Assembly: GCA_016187725.1 (NCBI GenBank)
Contig: JACPJE010000060.1
Location: forward strand, 1 to 57,277
Origin: Candidatus Latescibacterota bacterium
GTDB taxonomy: Bacteria; Latescibacterota; UBA2968; UBA8231
Length of the DNA: 57,277 bases
Direction of reading: 5' to 3'
Made by a program: the position numbers and the translations under genes. The notes under the pieces were generated by a model, which had not been told where the DNA came from, made no database searches, and was given only the letters and a program-made list of their open reading frames with translations. How positions within the stretch are numbered: position 1 is the stretch's first letter; the number at the start of each line of letters is the position of its first letter. Shown here piece after piece: positions 20,895 to 29,524 of the stretch.

Positions 20895-22013
20895 TCAGCG
20901 GGCATACCGGCCGGCTTCTCTGGCGTAGGCCACTACCTGGCACAGGGTCTGGGGATTGACCCCGGCGTAGGTCTCGCCGCCCACGGCCAGGGCGTACCCG
21001 CCGCCGGGCATGCCAATCTTCAGGGCGCGGTCCACGGCCGGTTTGGCCGTCGCAAAATCCCCGTACAGGTCCTTGCAGTTGAGGCCGCCGGAGAAGAAGA
21101 CCTTGCCGCCCAGGATCTGCTTGGCCTGTTCCAGGTCCGAAAAGCCGCCGATGTCCATGCTGGTCAGCCGCACCACCTCGGCGTAGGTCTGGTAGTGGTG
21201 CTGGTTGGGGCCGTCGGCGTGCAGGTACCGCTCCTTGAGGCCATAGCGCCCGTAGAGCACCATGTTGTAGGGCATCACGTGCTGGCGGTACATGGGATCG
21301 GAGATGAAGGCGCTGTGGTCGTCGGCCAGGCCCAGGGAGGTGGTGCGGGTGCCGAAGTAGCGGTCCTGAAAGTCGCGCAGGCGGATGAAGCTGAGCAGCA
21401 GCTTCTCAAAGACGCGGTGCACCAACTCTGGCTCGGTGGCCAGGTAGTAGAAGACCTCCTCCACGTCGAGGAAGCCGCAGGCCGCGGACAGGGGCGGGTG
21501 GATGCCCAGGCCCCCGCCCACCCCCACCTTCACGCCCAGCTCTTGGGCTCGGGCCTTGAGTGCTTCGTACGCCCGGTACACCTTCTGCACCCCGGGGGAG
21601 GTCTCCGGGTCGGTGACCTGTAATTTCTCGGCGGCCTCAGGCACACCCATGGCCCGCCCGATCCAGGGCGAAGTGTCGTCGGGGTACTCGACCTCCAGGT
21701 CGAAGGCGTAGGCCTCGCCGATGGGGCCCAGCTCCAGGTGCAGGCCGCAGCCAGTGCGGTCGTCGCGCAACTCCTCGAAGGCCCATTGCAGGCCCTGCAA
21801 TTGCAACTGGATCTGTAGATCCGGGTTGTCGAAGGCGGCCCGGTAGTAGTCGCGGATGTTCACGCCAAAGAGGCGGCAGTAGAAGCTCCCGGCGGTGCTG
21901 ATGGTGATAGGCACGCAGTCGGGCTCCTGCATGGAGCGGGCCTGCTCCAGGCGCCGGCGCGCAATGGCCATCTGGGCCTGATAGCTGCCCGGGTCGAAGG
22001 AGCGAGGGTCCAT
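20895..22013 (-). CDS. UroD-like protein
   Basis: A UroD-superfamily protein of about 372 residues. Motifs include FSDLEQAKQILGGKVFFSGG, the usual strand-loop of the barrel C-terminal half, and GGGYALAVGGETYAGVNP near the end. The frame can extend to a GTG at 22046. ATG 22013 is better placed, with AGAAGG six bases before it. It is the first gene of the minus-strand operon UroD, PLP decarboxylase, UroD, GH127-like, UroD. It diverges from the plus-strand UroD-like gene at 22113. Confidence 0.85.
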   Translation of the reverse strand: MDPRSFDPGSYQAQMAIARRRLEQARSMQEPDCVPITISTAGSFYCRLFGVNIRDYYRAAFDNPDLQIQLQLQGLQWAFEELRDDRTGCGLHLELGPIGEAYAFDLEVEYPDDTSPWIGRAMGVPEAAEKLQVTDPETSPGVQKVYRAYEALKARAQELGVKVGVGGGLGIHPPLSAACGFLDVEEVFYYLATEPELVHRVFEKLLLSFIRLRDFQDRYFGTRTTSLGLADDHSAFISDPMYRQHVMPYNMVLYGRYGLKERYLHADGPNQHHYQTYAEVVRLTSMDIGGFSDLEQAKQILGGKVFFSGGLNCKDLYGDFATAKPAVDRALKIGMPGGGYALAVGGETYAGVNPQTLCQVVAYAREAGRYAR

Positions 22014-22066
22014 GGGGGCCTTCTTGTAGTTGCCGGCCCCCTGCACTACCTTTGGCGCAGGAGACC

Positions 22067-22085
22067 GGTATTCTCTTTAAATACC
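22067..22085. promoter_or_regulatory. Small inverted repeat in the divergent UroD promoter region
   Basis: GGTATTCTCTTTAAATACC has 6-bp arms and lies between the two divergent UroD-like genes. The AT-rich core stands out in GC-rich DNA, and taaatacctaa occurs again at about 37284. It could be an operator or a promoter core. Confidence 0.35.
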
Positions 22086-22112
22086 TAAAAACCCCCGGCG
22101 CCCGCCAACGCG

Positions 22113-23195
22113 ATGAATGCCGCCCAACGCCTGGAAGCCGTCTTTGCCGGCGAACTGATCGACTGCGTGCCCTTTGCCCTCAAGGGCTGGCGCATCCCCC
22201 AGTGCGAGGCCGAACGCGCCCTGCGCAACCAGGGGATGTGCGTCTTCGACGCCCGCGCCGTGTACCAGGTCCACAATCCCAACGTGCAGACCGAGACCCT
22301 GCACTTTACCCGCGACGGGGTGGGGTATCAGCGCACCACCATCAAGACCCCCAAGGGGGAACTGAACACCCTGCACCGGCAGGTGGGAGCGGACCAGGTG
22401 GAGCGCACCACCTGGCAGTTGGAGTGGCCCTTCAAAGGGCCCGAGGACTACGCGGCCCTGCGGGCCATGGTCAGCGACCGGCGCTACGCGCCCAGCTACG
22501 AGGGTTTTCTCAAGGCCCGCGAACAATTGGGCGGCGACGCGTACTTCAAGACCATCGCCCCCGGCTGTCCGCTGCACGACATCATGTACAGCTTCATGGG
22601 CCTGGAATCGTTTAGTGTCGAGTGGGAGGAGCGGCGCGACGAGGTGTTGGCGCTGCACCAGATCATGAGCGAAAACCTGCGACCGCTCTGGGAGATCGTC
22701 GCCGCCTCGCCGGCCCAGGTGGTGCAGAGCGGCGGCAACTACGCCCCCTCGGTGCTGGGCCGGGAGCGTTTTATCGAGTACGTGCTGCCCCACTGGGAGG
22801 AGGCCGCCGCCCCGCTCCGCCGGCGGGGCAAGATGCTGGGTTCACACCTCGACGCCGACAATCAACTGTGGGCTGCCGAAGTGAGGGCTGCGCCTCTGGA
22901 CTGGATCGAGGCCTTTTCCCCTGCCCCGGACACGGACATGAGCGTGGCCCAGGCCCGGGCTGCCTGGCCGGGCAAGGTGCTCTTCCTCAATTTTCCCTCG
23001 GCGGTGCATCTGGAAAGCTCCCAGGCCATCGCCGCTGCCACCCGGCAGCTCTTGCGCGAGGCCGCCCCGGGGGACCGCTTCATCGTCGGCATCACCGAAA
23101 ACGTGCCCGAAGACCGGTGGCGGGTGAGTTTTGCGGCGATCCTGAACACGCTCAACGAGTGCGGCCGGCTGCCCATCCGGGCCGAGGCGCTCTGA
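22113..23195 (+). CDS. UroD-like protein
   Basis: A 360-residue UroD-superfamily protein starting MNAAQRLEAVFAGELIDCVPFA. It has a late LGSHLDADNQLWAAEV barrel segment and GDRFIVGITENVPEDRW near the C-terminus. It heads a plus-strand unit with the PhyH oxygenase and a receiver protein: ten bases separate it from the GTG of PhyH, with an AGGAGGAGG site between. Read with the divergent minus-strand operon, it suggests a shared pathway and shared control from the 100-bp intergenic region. Confidence 0.85.
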   Translation: MNAAQRLEAVFAGELIDCVPFALKGWRIPQCEAERALRNQGMCVFDARAVYQVHNPNVQTETLHFTRDGVGYQRTTIKTPKGELNTLHRQVGADQVERTTWQLEWPFKGPEDYAALRAMVSDRRYAPSYEGFLKAREQLGGDAYFKTIAPGCPLHDIMYSFMGLESFSVEWEERRDEVLALHQIMSENLRPLWEIVAASPAQVVQSGGNYAPSVLGRERFIEYVLPHWEEAAAPLRRRGKMLGSHLDADNQLWAAEVRAAPLDWIEAFSPAPDTDMSVAQARAAWPGKVLFLNFPSAVHLESSQAIAAATRQLLREAAPGDRFIVGITENVPEDRWRVSFAAILNTLNECGRLPIRAEAL

Positions 23196-23205
23196 GGAGG
23201 AGGTA

Positions 23206-24054
23206 GTGTCCGAGGAAATCCTGCTCAACCAGTACCAGGAGGCAGGCTATCTGCTGGCCCGCGGGCTCTTCTCGCCGGCCGAGGCGGCGCATTATCGGGA
23301 GCATTTCATGCGGCTGCGCACCAGCGGCACCTACCCGCTGGACCATCTGGGGGTGGATACCGACCAGGGCGACCCCATCCTGAAATACCCGCGCATGACC
23401 CATATCCAGCGCTGGGACCAATTGGGCCGCCAGTGGCTGACCGAGGCGCGCATCGCCCGCTGGCTGACCCGGTTGACCGGGCAGGCGCCCCTGCTGGTGC
23501 AGGGCATGGTCTACTTCAAACCCCCCGGCTCCAGGGGCCAGGCCCTGCACCAGGACCAGTTCTACCTCAAGGCCCAGCCGGGCACCTGTATGGCGGCGTG
23601 GATGGCCCTCGAAGCGGCCGACAAGGAAAACGGCTGCCTGCAGGTGGTGCCTGGCAGTCACCGGTGGCCCCTGCTCTGCACCCAGAAGGCCGACACCACC
23701 CTCAGCTTCACCGACGTGGGGGTGCCGGTGCCAGCGGGGCTGGAAGCGGTGCTGGTGCCCATGGGACCGGGGGACGTGATCTTCTTCAACGGTTCGCTGA
23801 TCCACGGCAGCCCGCCCAATGCCAGCGACACCCGCTTCCGGTGCGCCATCACCGGGCACTATATCAGCGCCGAGGCCCGCCAGGTGGCCAAGTACTATCA
23901 GCCCGCCCTGAGCATGGACGGCAGAGAACTGTGGCTGGAGATCAGCGAGGGAGGGGGACCCTGTGGGGTGTGGGTGGACCGCGAAGGGCGGCCGGTGGTC
24001 GAGGTGCAGGAGGGTTGGGAATGGCGGCCCGAGGCCCAGGGGAGCAGGGCGTGA
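23206..24054 (+). CDS. PhyH (phytanoyl-CoA dioxygenase) family oxygenase
   Basis: A 282-residue Fe(II)/2-oxoglutarate oxygenase of the PhyH family. The metal triad is visible as HQD in ALHQDQFYL and a later His in SLIHGSPPNAS. The Arg that binds 2-oxoglutarate follows in DTRFRCAI. Start is GTG 23206 with AGGAGGAGG upstream. It hydroxylates an unknown small substrate. Its stop overlaps the GTG of the next gene by four bases (GTGA). A second PhyH protein occurs at 49.3 kb in a different operon. Confidence 0.9.
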   Translation: MSEEILLNQYQEAGYLLARGLFSPAEAAHYREHFMRLRTSGTYPLDHLGVDTDQGDPILKYPRMTHIQRWDQLGRQWLTEARIARWLTRLTGQAPLLVQGMVYFKPPGSRGQALHQDQFYLKAQPGTCMAAWMALEAADKENGCLQVVPGSHRWPLLCTQKADTTLSFTDVGVPVPAGLEAVLVPMGPGDVIFFNGSLIHGSPPNASDTRFRCAITGHYISAEARQVAKYYQPALSMDGRELWLEISEGGGPCGVWVDREGRPVVEVQEGWEWRPEAQGSRA

Positions 24055-24434
24055 ACGCACCGCAGGCGGCCGGCAAGGCCATCCTGGTCATCGACGACCA
24101 GCCCATCGCCCGCAGCACCCTGCGCCGGCAGTTGGAGTACTACGGCTTTGCGGTGCTGGAGGGCGCCACCGCCATCGAGGGGTTGCGGCTCTTCTACCAG
24201 GAGCGGGCCAGGATCGGCCTGGTGCTCCTGGACCTGGGCCTGCCCGATCTGTCGGGGGAGGAGACCTTCGCCCGGCTGCGCAAACTCGACCCCCAGGTCA
24301 AGGTGGCCCTGTGCAGCGAGGAGGCGGCCACCGAGGTCAAGGCCCAGGAAGCCTTTCAGGGGGCCCTGGGGGTGATCAAGAAACCAGTGCGCACCGATCG
24401 CCTGCTGGCAGTGGTGCGCAAGGCTTTGGGATAG
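24051..24434 (+). CDS. Stand-alone receiver (REC) protein
   Basis: A 127-residue protein that is only a CheY-like receiver. It has the acidic pair in ILVIDDQ, the phospho-acceptor Asp in LVLLDLGLPD, and the conserved Lys in VIKKPVR. There is no output domain. The GTG start overlaps the PhyH stop, so translation is coupled. A lone receiver at the end of a metabolic operon is odd. It may be an acceptor for the hybrid kinase, or may work through protein contacts. Confidence 0.9.
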   Translation: MNAPQAAGKAILVIDDQPIARSTLRRQLEYYGFAVLEGATAIEGLRLFYQERARIGLVLLDLGLPDLSGEETFARLRKLDPQVKVALCSEEAATEVKAQEAFQGALGVIKKPVRTDRLLAVVRKALG

Positions 24435-24527
24435 AGCGGGGCAGCGGGATGGTGTTATATTTGTCAACATGGATCAGGTGTGCCCGGCAGTCGGGCCGGT
24501 TGCCCGGCGACGGCACAGGAGCGACAT

Positions 24528-26621
24528 ATGGCTAGAGAAAAAACCCCCGCGAAGGTAACGCTCTCCTTTGGTCAGGCCCTGGGCATGATCGGCCCCTATG
24601 CCAAGGCCAAGGTGCTGGAACAGATCAAGTCAGTGGCGATGATCGTCGCCTACCTGGTGCTTTTCCAGTTGGTGGTGCTCGGCCTCCCGATGGCCAATGC
24701 CCTGGTGGTGGCCCTGGGCATCGGGGTGGTGATCCTGGGGCTGGCTTTTTTCATGGAAGGGCTTTTCCTCGGCCTGATGCCCCTGGGCGAGACCTGCGGC
24801 GTCAAGCTGCCGCAAAAGACGGTGCTGCCGGTCATCCTGCTCTTTGCCTTTATCCTCGGGGTGGGCGCCACCTTTGCCGAACCGGCCATCGGGGTCCTCA
24901 AAACCGCCGGCTCTTCAGTGAAAGCCTGGGACGCGCCGCTGCTCTTCCTCCTCCTGAACAAATACTCCGCCTATCTGGTGTGGTCCGTCGGCGCCGGAGT
25001 CGGGGTGGCGGTGCTCTTCGGCATGCTCCGCTTCCTCTACAACTGGTCGCTCAAGCCCTTTATCTACGCCCTGTACACCGTGGGCGGGGCAGTGTCGATC
25101 TGGGCTTACTTCGAGCCCAACCTCATCTATATTACCGGGCTGGCGTGGGACTGCGGCGGGGTGACCACTGGTCCGGTGACCGTGCCCCTGGTGCTGGCGC
25201 TGGGCATCGGCATCTCCCGGGTGGCCTCCCAGGGCAGCGAAGGGGGGGGCGGTTTTGGAGTGGTCACCCTGGCCTCGGCCTTTCCCATCCTGGCGGTGAT
25301 GGGCCTGGGACTGTTCTTCCTGACCAGTGTTCCCAAGCCGATGAGCGACGTCGAGTTCTGCAGCCCCGCCAGCCGCGAGAAGGCGCGCTTCCTCTTTGCC
25401 GACGCCGCCGAATTGTCCAGTTACGTGCTCAAAAACGGCAGCCCGGAGGCCCGGCGCGCCTTTTTCGCCGGCGACGCTAAGGCGCTCGACGACTACGTGG
25501 CCAAACTCGCCGGCGACGAGGGGGCGAAGGTGGCGGCCTTTGGCAGCGGGGCGGCCTTTGAGCAGTGGCTGCTGACCAGCGGCAGCCATGAGCAGCGGTT
25601 GCGGGTGTACGGCTCAGAAGAACAGGTCAGGGAGAAGCTCAGGGCCCTGTCGGCGGTGCGGCCCGGAGGATTCGACGCGGCCGAACTCCTGGGGCGCAAC
25701 ACCGTGGCCTCGTTACAGGCGATCGTGCCGCTGAGTTTTTTCCTCATCATCGTGCTGCTGCTGGTGCTGCGCGAAAGGATCAGGCGGGCCGACGAGATCG
25801 CCCTGGGCATCGCGTTTTCGGTGATCGGGATGTCGCTGTTCAGCATCGGCATCGAGTTGGGCCTGTCCCGCCTGGGCGCCGAGATCGGCACCAGCCTGCC
25901 CACCTCCTTCAAGGTGGTGGAGATGAGCCAGCAGCATGAGCTGATCCGCAACTTCGATCCGGCCATCGTCTCCAAGGCCATCACCGCGGAGGGGGAGGTG
26001 GAGGAGTTTTTCCACCGCAAGACTGAGGACGGATACGAAACCCTGCCCTACCACCCAGACAACTACGATCCCCGCACCGGGCAGTATTCGTTCACCCCCC
26101 TGCGAGGGCCGCTCTTCGCCGGGTTCTTCGGCATTCTCATCGTCATCTTTTTTGGGTTCATGATGGGATACGGGGCAACCCTGGCGGAGCCGGCGCTCAA
26201 TGCCCTGGGGGTCACGGTGGAGGAGTTGACGGTGGGCACCTTCAAGAAGAGCCTGCTGATGCAGGCAGTGGCCATCGGCGTGGGGGTGGGCATCGCCTTC
26301 GGGGTGGCCAAGATCATCTACGATTGGCCGCTGATCTGGATGCTGGTGCCCCCCTACGCCGTGCTGATATGGCTCACCGCCATTTCGAGCGAGGATTTCG
26401 TCAATATCGGCTGGGACAGCGCCGGGGTGACCACCGGCCCGGTAACCGTGCCCCTGGTGCTGGCCATGGGGCTGGGCATCAGCAGCCAGGTGGGCAGCAT
26501 CGAGGGCTTTGGCATTCTGGCCCTGGCCTCGGTCTGGCCGATCCTCGCGGTGCTGCTGGTGGGGCTCTATGTAACTGCCAGGCGCAAGGCGGAAGTCGAG
26601 GAAGCGTCGCAGGCCGCCTAG
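24528..26621 (+). CDS. Membrane protein with two DUF1538 domains, probable transporter
   Basis: A 697-residue integral membrane protein. Two related halves each carry GVTTGPVTVPLVLA (near residues 210 and 631) and an F/L-AEPA motif earlier in each half. About ten to fourteen hydrophobic segments are visible. A soluble stretch of about 125 residues (about 285-410) lies between the halves. DUF1538 is a membrane family of unproven function. The duplication and repeated GPVTVP loops look like transporter inverted or tandem repeats. ATG 24528 has AGGAG upstream; the frame opens earlier at 24480. A PII-like gene follows after nine bases, which suggests the transporter is gated by a nucleotide or metabolite signal. 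Confidence 0.85.
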   Translation: MAREKTPAKVTLSFGQALGMIGPYAKAKVLEQIKSVAMIVAYLVLFQLVVLGLPMANALVVALGIGVVILGLAFFMEGLFLGLMPLGETCGVKLPQKTVLPVILLFAFILGVGATFAEPAIGVLKTAGSSVKAWDAPLLFLLLNKYSAYLVWSVGAGVGVAVLFGMLRFLYNWSLKPFIYALYTVGGAVSIWAYFEPNLIYITGLAWDCGGVTTGPVTVPLVLALGIGISRVASQGSEGGGGFGVVTLASAFPILAVMGLGLFFLTSVPKPMSDVEFCSPASREKARFLFADAAELSSYVLKNGSPEARRAFFAGDAKALDDYVAKLAGDEGAKVAAFGSGAAFEQWLLTSGSHEQRLRVYGSEEQVREKLRALSAVRPGGFDAAELLGRNTVASLQAIVPLSFFLIIVLLLVLRERIRRADEIALGIAFSVIGMSLFSIGIELGLSRLGAEIGTSLPTSFKVVEMSQQHELIRNFDPAIVSKAITAEGEVEEFFHRKTEDGYETLPYHPDNYDPRTGQYSFTPLRGPLFAGFFGILIVIFFGFMMGYGATLAEPALNALGVTVEELTVGTFKKSLLMQAVAIGVGVGIAFGVAKIIYDWPLIWMLVPPYAVLIWLTAISSEDFVNIGWDSAGVTTGPVTVPLVLAMGLGISSQVGSIEGFGILALASVWPILAVLLVGLYVTARRKAEVEEASQAA

Positions 26622-26630
26622 GAGGAGACC

Positions 26631-27749
26631 ATGGAGACCATCAAGGCCGCGCAGATCACCTGCACCGTGTACCGCTCCTTCACCAGCAAGGCCCTGGGTG
26701 CCCTCAAGGCCCTGGGGGTGCGGGAATATCACTTCCAGGCCAGCCGCGCCGTTGTGCTGCGGCGGAAGGCCGGGTTCCTGGGCATCGGCGCCGGCATCGG
26801 GCTAGAGGAGCAACCGGCGGACAAGATCATCCTGCACGTGCCGGATGGCGCTGCCGAGACAGTGCTGCAAGGGCTGTCTGCGGCCTGCGGCCTGCACGTG
26901 CCCGGGCACGGCAGTGCCGTCAGCGAGGAGGTGGCCGTCGTCGCGGGATCGGCCTGGGAAGCGGGGCTGCTGACCCCGCTGGCCGGGGCCGAGCAGATCG
27001 CCGTCCAGGGAGACCTGGCCAGCATCACCTGCACGGTCCAGCGAGGCCGGGGCAATAACCTCGTCAAGGCCGTACTCGGCCTGGGGATGCCCATGCCGCA
27101 GGTCACCGCCGGAGAGGGCACCGGGCTGCGGGACAAACTCGGCCTGATCCGCGTCGCGCTGCCGGCCGAAAAGGACGTGGTGCACGCGGTGGTTGCGGGC
27201 CACGAGGCCGCCGACATCCTCGGCGCCCTGATCGATGCCGGCCGGCTCGACCGGTTCGGCGCGGGCTTCATCTACTCCTCGCCCCTGGACCGGGGGGTGC
27301 TCAACAACATGGTCATCCGCGGCCAACGCCATTCGGCCAGCATCGAGCAGATCATCGCCGCGGTAGACGACCTCAAGGGTTCGCCCGACTGGCGCAAGCG
27401 GGCACTGGAGGGAGGCGAGAAGGGGGCCAGGAAGCGGAGCTATCTAGAGAATCTGGTCAACCTGACCCTCGTCTGCAACGAGGGACGCGCCAGCGACCTG
27501 GTACACGCGGCGATGGCGGCGGGCGCCAGCGGGGCGACCATCAGCAGGTTGAGCCACGTCCGCATTGACGGGGCCGCAAATTCCGTCTCCCCAGCGCGCG
27601 AGATCAGCGAGCTGATCATCGGCGAAGGGGTGGTCAGCGCCATCGTCGAGGCCCTGGAAGGGGCAGGGGTATTCGACGGCGAGACCGCGGGCACCGTCGC
27701 CCTCAAGCCAGTGAGCCTTGCATTTACCCACCAGCGTGGCCGCCGCTGA
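26631..27749 (+). CDS. PII-like regulatory protein with three tandem domains
   Basis: A 372-residue protein with three PII-like ferredoxin-fold units, at about residues 5-105, 128-245 and 265-372. They start AAQITCTVYRSFTSKALGAL, ASITCTVQRGRGNNLVKAVL and VNLTLVCNEGRASDLVHAAM. Each unit keeps the pattern strand, helix, then a hydrophobic strand. PII proteins are normally about 110 residues and form homotrimers. Here three units lie on one chain, which could form a pseudo-trimer. It follows the DUF1538 gene by nine bases with a GGAGG site. The likely role is control of that membrane protein. Confidence 0.75.
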   Translation: METIKAAQITCTVYRSFTSKALGALKALGVREYHFQASRAVVLRRKAGFLGIGAGIGLEEQPADKIILHVPDGAAETVLQGLSAACGLHVPGHGSAVSEEVAVVAGSAWEAGLLTPLAGAEQIAVQGDLASITCTVQRGRGNNLVKAVLGLGMPMPQVTAGEGTGLRDKLGLIRVALPAEKDVVHAVVAGHEAADILGALIDAGRLDRFGAGFIYSSPLDRGVLNNMVIRGQRHSASIEQIIAAVDDLKGSPDWRKRALEGGEKGARKRSYLENLVNLTLVCNEGRASDLVHAAMAAGASGATISRLSHVRIDGAANSVSPAREISELIIGEGVVSAIVEALEGAGVFDGETAGTVALKPVSLAFTHQRGRR

Positions 27750-27757
27750 TCCGGCCG

Positions 27758-28705
27758 CTAGTCCCGCACCGGTGGGGCCAGGGCGTTGAGGCGTTCCACC
27801 TCTTCGGGCGCCAGGCGCCAGCCCGCGGCGCCCAGGTTGTCCTCCAACTGCTCCAGGGTGCGCGGCCCGATGATGATCGAATTGACCAGCGGGTTGGCCA
27901 GGGTCCACTGGATGGCCACCTGCGAGATGCTCTTCCCCCGCACCTGGGCCACTGCGCCCACCCCGGCCACCACCGCGTAGGTCGCTTCAGTGAGCCGCTC
28001 GGCCAGGTTGCTGCCCGGCTGGCCGCCCCGCGAATCCGGGGGCGGGGCCTGGCCGCGCTGGTACTTGCCGGTCAATACCCCGCCGAAGAGCGGGCTGTGG
28101 GGCACCACCCCGTACCCGCTGTCCTTGCAGAAAGGCAGGAACTCGGCTTCGATCTGGCGGCAGGCCACGTTGTAGCGGGGCTGATCGGCCACCAAGGGGG
28201 CCAGCCCGGTCTGCGCGCTGTAGTGGAGGGCCTCAGCCAGCACCCAGGCCTGGTAATGGGAAGTGCCGGCGTAGAGGATCTTGCCCTGGCGCACCAGGTC
28301 GTCCATGGTGCGGACTTCCTCCTCCACCGGGGTGTTGGGGTCGGGCCGGTGCAGGTAGTACAGGTCGATGTGATCGGTGCGCAGCCGTTTGAGGCTGGCT
28401 TCGACCTGGCGGGCGATGTGGTAGCGCGAGTTGCCCGAGTCATTGGGCCGCTCGCCCATCTTGCCGTGGACCTTGGTGGCCAGAAAGACCTGGTCGCGCA
28501 CGCCTTCCAGGGCCCTGCCGGTGATCTCCTCGGAGCGGCCCTGGTTGTACACATTGGCGGTGTCGATGAAGTTGATGCCAGCCTCCAGGGCGCGGTGGAC
28601 GATGCGGGCACCCTCGGCCTCGTCGGTGCGGCCGCCAAAGGTCATGACTCCCAGACACAGTTCCGACACCTGCACGCCGGTTTTTCCCAGGTAGCGGTAT
28701 TCCAT
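27758..28705 (-). CDS. Aldo/keto reductase
   Basis: A 315-residue NADPH-type aldo/keto reductase. The tetrad is visible: Asp and Tyr in FIDTANVYNQG, Lys in LATKVHG and His in YYLHRPDP. It opens with YRYLGKTGVQVSELCLG. The ATG at 28705 has GAGGAG nearby; the longer frame to 28771 lacks a site. It converges on the PII-like gene with eight bases between stops. It reduces a sugar or aldehyde, not more narrowly assignable. It is divergent from the DUF3124 lipoprotein gene. Confidence 0.93.
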   Translation of the reverse strand: MEYRYLGKTGVQVSELCLGVMTFGGRTDEAEGARIVHRALEAGINFIDTANVYNQGRSEEITGRALEGVRDQVFLATKVHGKMGERPNDSGNSRYHIARQVEASLKRLRTDHIDLYYLHRPDPNTPVEEEVRTMDDLVRQGKILYAGTSHYQAWVLAEALHYSAQTGLAPLVADQPRYNVACRQIEAEFLPFCKDSGYGVVPHSPLFGGVLTGKYQRGQAPPPDSRGGQPGSNLAERLTEATYAVVAGVGAVAQVRGKSISQVAIQWTLANPLVNSIIIGPRTLEQLEDNLGAAGWRLAPEEVERLNALAPPVRD

Positions 28706-28799
28706 GGTGATCTCCTCAAGTGGTCGTGGTGGCCATGCCTGGCCGAGGGCGTGGCCGGCGAGCAGGGGCAAGGCGCTGGAGCCCTTCAGCCGCGCCCGG

Positions 28800-28828
28800 T
28801 TGTTTCCCTGCAGGAGGGTTCGCTATAT
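28800..28828 (+). promoter_or_regulatory. Possible sigma70-type promoter of the DUF3124 gene
   Basis: TTGTTT and TATATT are separated by 17 bases, 73 bases before the gene. The -35 match is only partial. Promoter sequences in this phylum are not established. Confidence 0.3.
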
Positions 28829-28901
28829 TGCCGCATACTTATTATTCGTTCCTGGCTCCGCCTGTCAAGCGCGCCGGGGTTTTTCCGAGGGAGAGGTGGA
28901 T

Positions 28902-29474
28902 ATGAAGCGCATACTCGTCGGCCTTGGTTTTTCACTGTTGCTCCTGGCGTTGGGCTGTGGCGGAAAGGAAGCGCAGGCGCCTGCCGGCCAGGGCCGGGCG
29001 GCCAATGCGGCAACCCCGCAGGCGCCCGATGTCCGAGCCCTGTACCCCGAGCCCCCGGCCGGCCTGGTGGGCCAGATTGTCTATGTGCCCATCTATTCGA
29101 GCATCTTCTATTTCGACAGCCAGCAGACCCGCGAGCTGTCGGCGATGCTCTCCATCCACAACATCGACCTCGAAAAAAGGATCGAACTCACCCGGGTCGA
29201 TTACTACAATACCAAAGGGCAGCTGGTCCGTACCTACCTTGAGCAGCCGGTTGGGCTCAACCCCCTGGAGACCACCAGCTTTGTGGTGGCGGAACAGGAT
29301 CGGACCGGGGGCACAGGCGCCAACTTCATCGTCGCCTGGCAGGCGCCCGGAGAGATCAGCCCGCCGCTGGTGGAGGCGGTGATGACCGGGAGTTCCTCTG
29401 CCGGCATGGTTTCGCTGACGAGCAGCGGCAAGGTCACCAGAAGTTTCGGCCTCGGCCGCACCCATTTGGAATAG
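28902..29474 (+). CDS. DUF3124 lipoprotein
   Basis: A 190-residue protein. The lipoprotein signal has its cysteine at about residue 19 (LLLLALGC). A DUF3124 domain follows (YVPIYSSIFYFD, MLSIHNIDLEK, VDYYNTKGQLVRTYL, GTGANFIVAWQAP). The family is a predicted envelope beta-sandwich of unknown role. ATG 28902 has GAGGGAGAGG upstream. It is transcribed away from the aldo/keto reductase. Confidence 0.88.
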   Translation: MKRILVGLGFSLLLLALGCGGKEAQAPAGQGRAANAATPQAPDVRALYPEPPAGLVGQIVYVPIYSSIFYFDSQQTRELSAMLSIHNIDLEKRIELTRVDYYNTKGQLVRTYLEQPVGLNPLETTSFVVAEQDRTGGTGANFIVAWQAPGEISPPLVEAVMTGSSSAGMVSLTSSGKVTRSFGLGRTHLE

Positions 29475-29524
29475 ACGGGCGGAAGGGTATAGCGGTGCCG
29501 GTGGAGGGAAGAGCTGGGTGGCTT

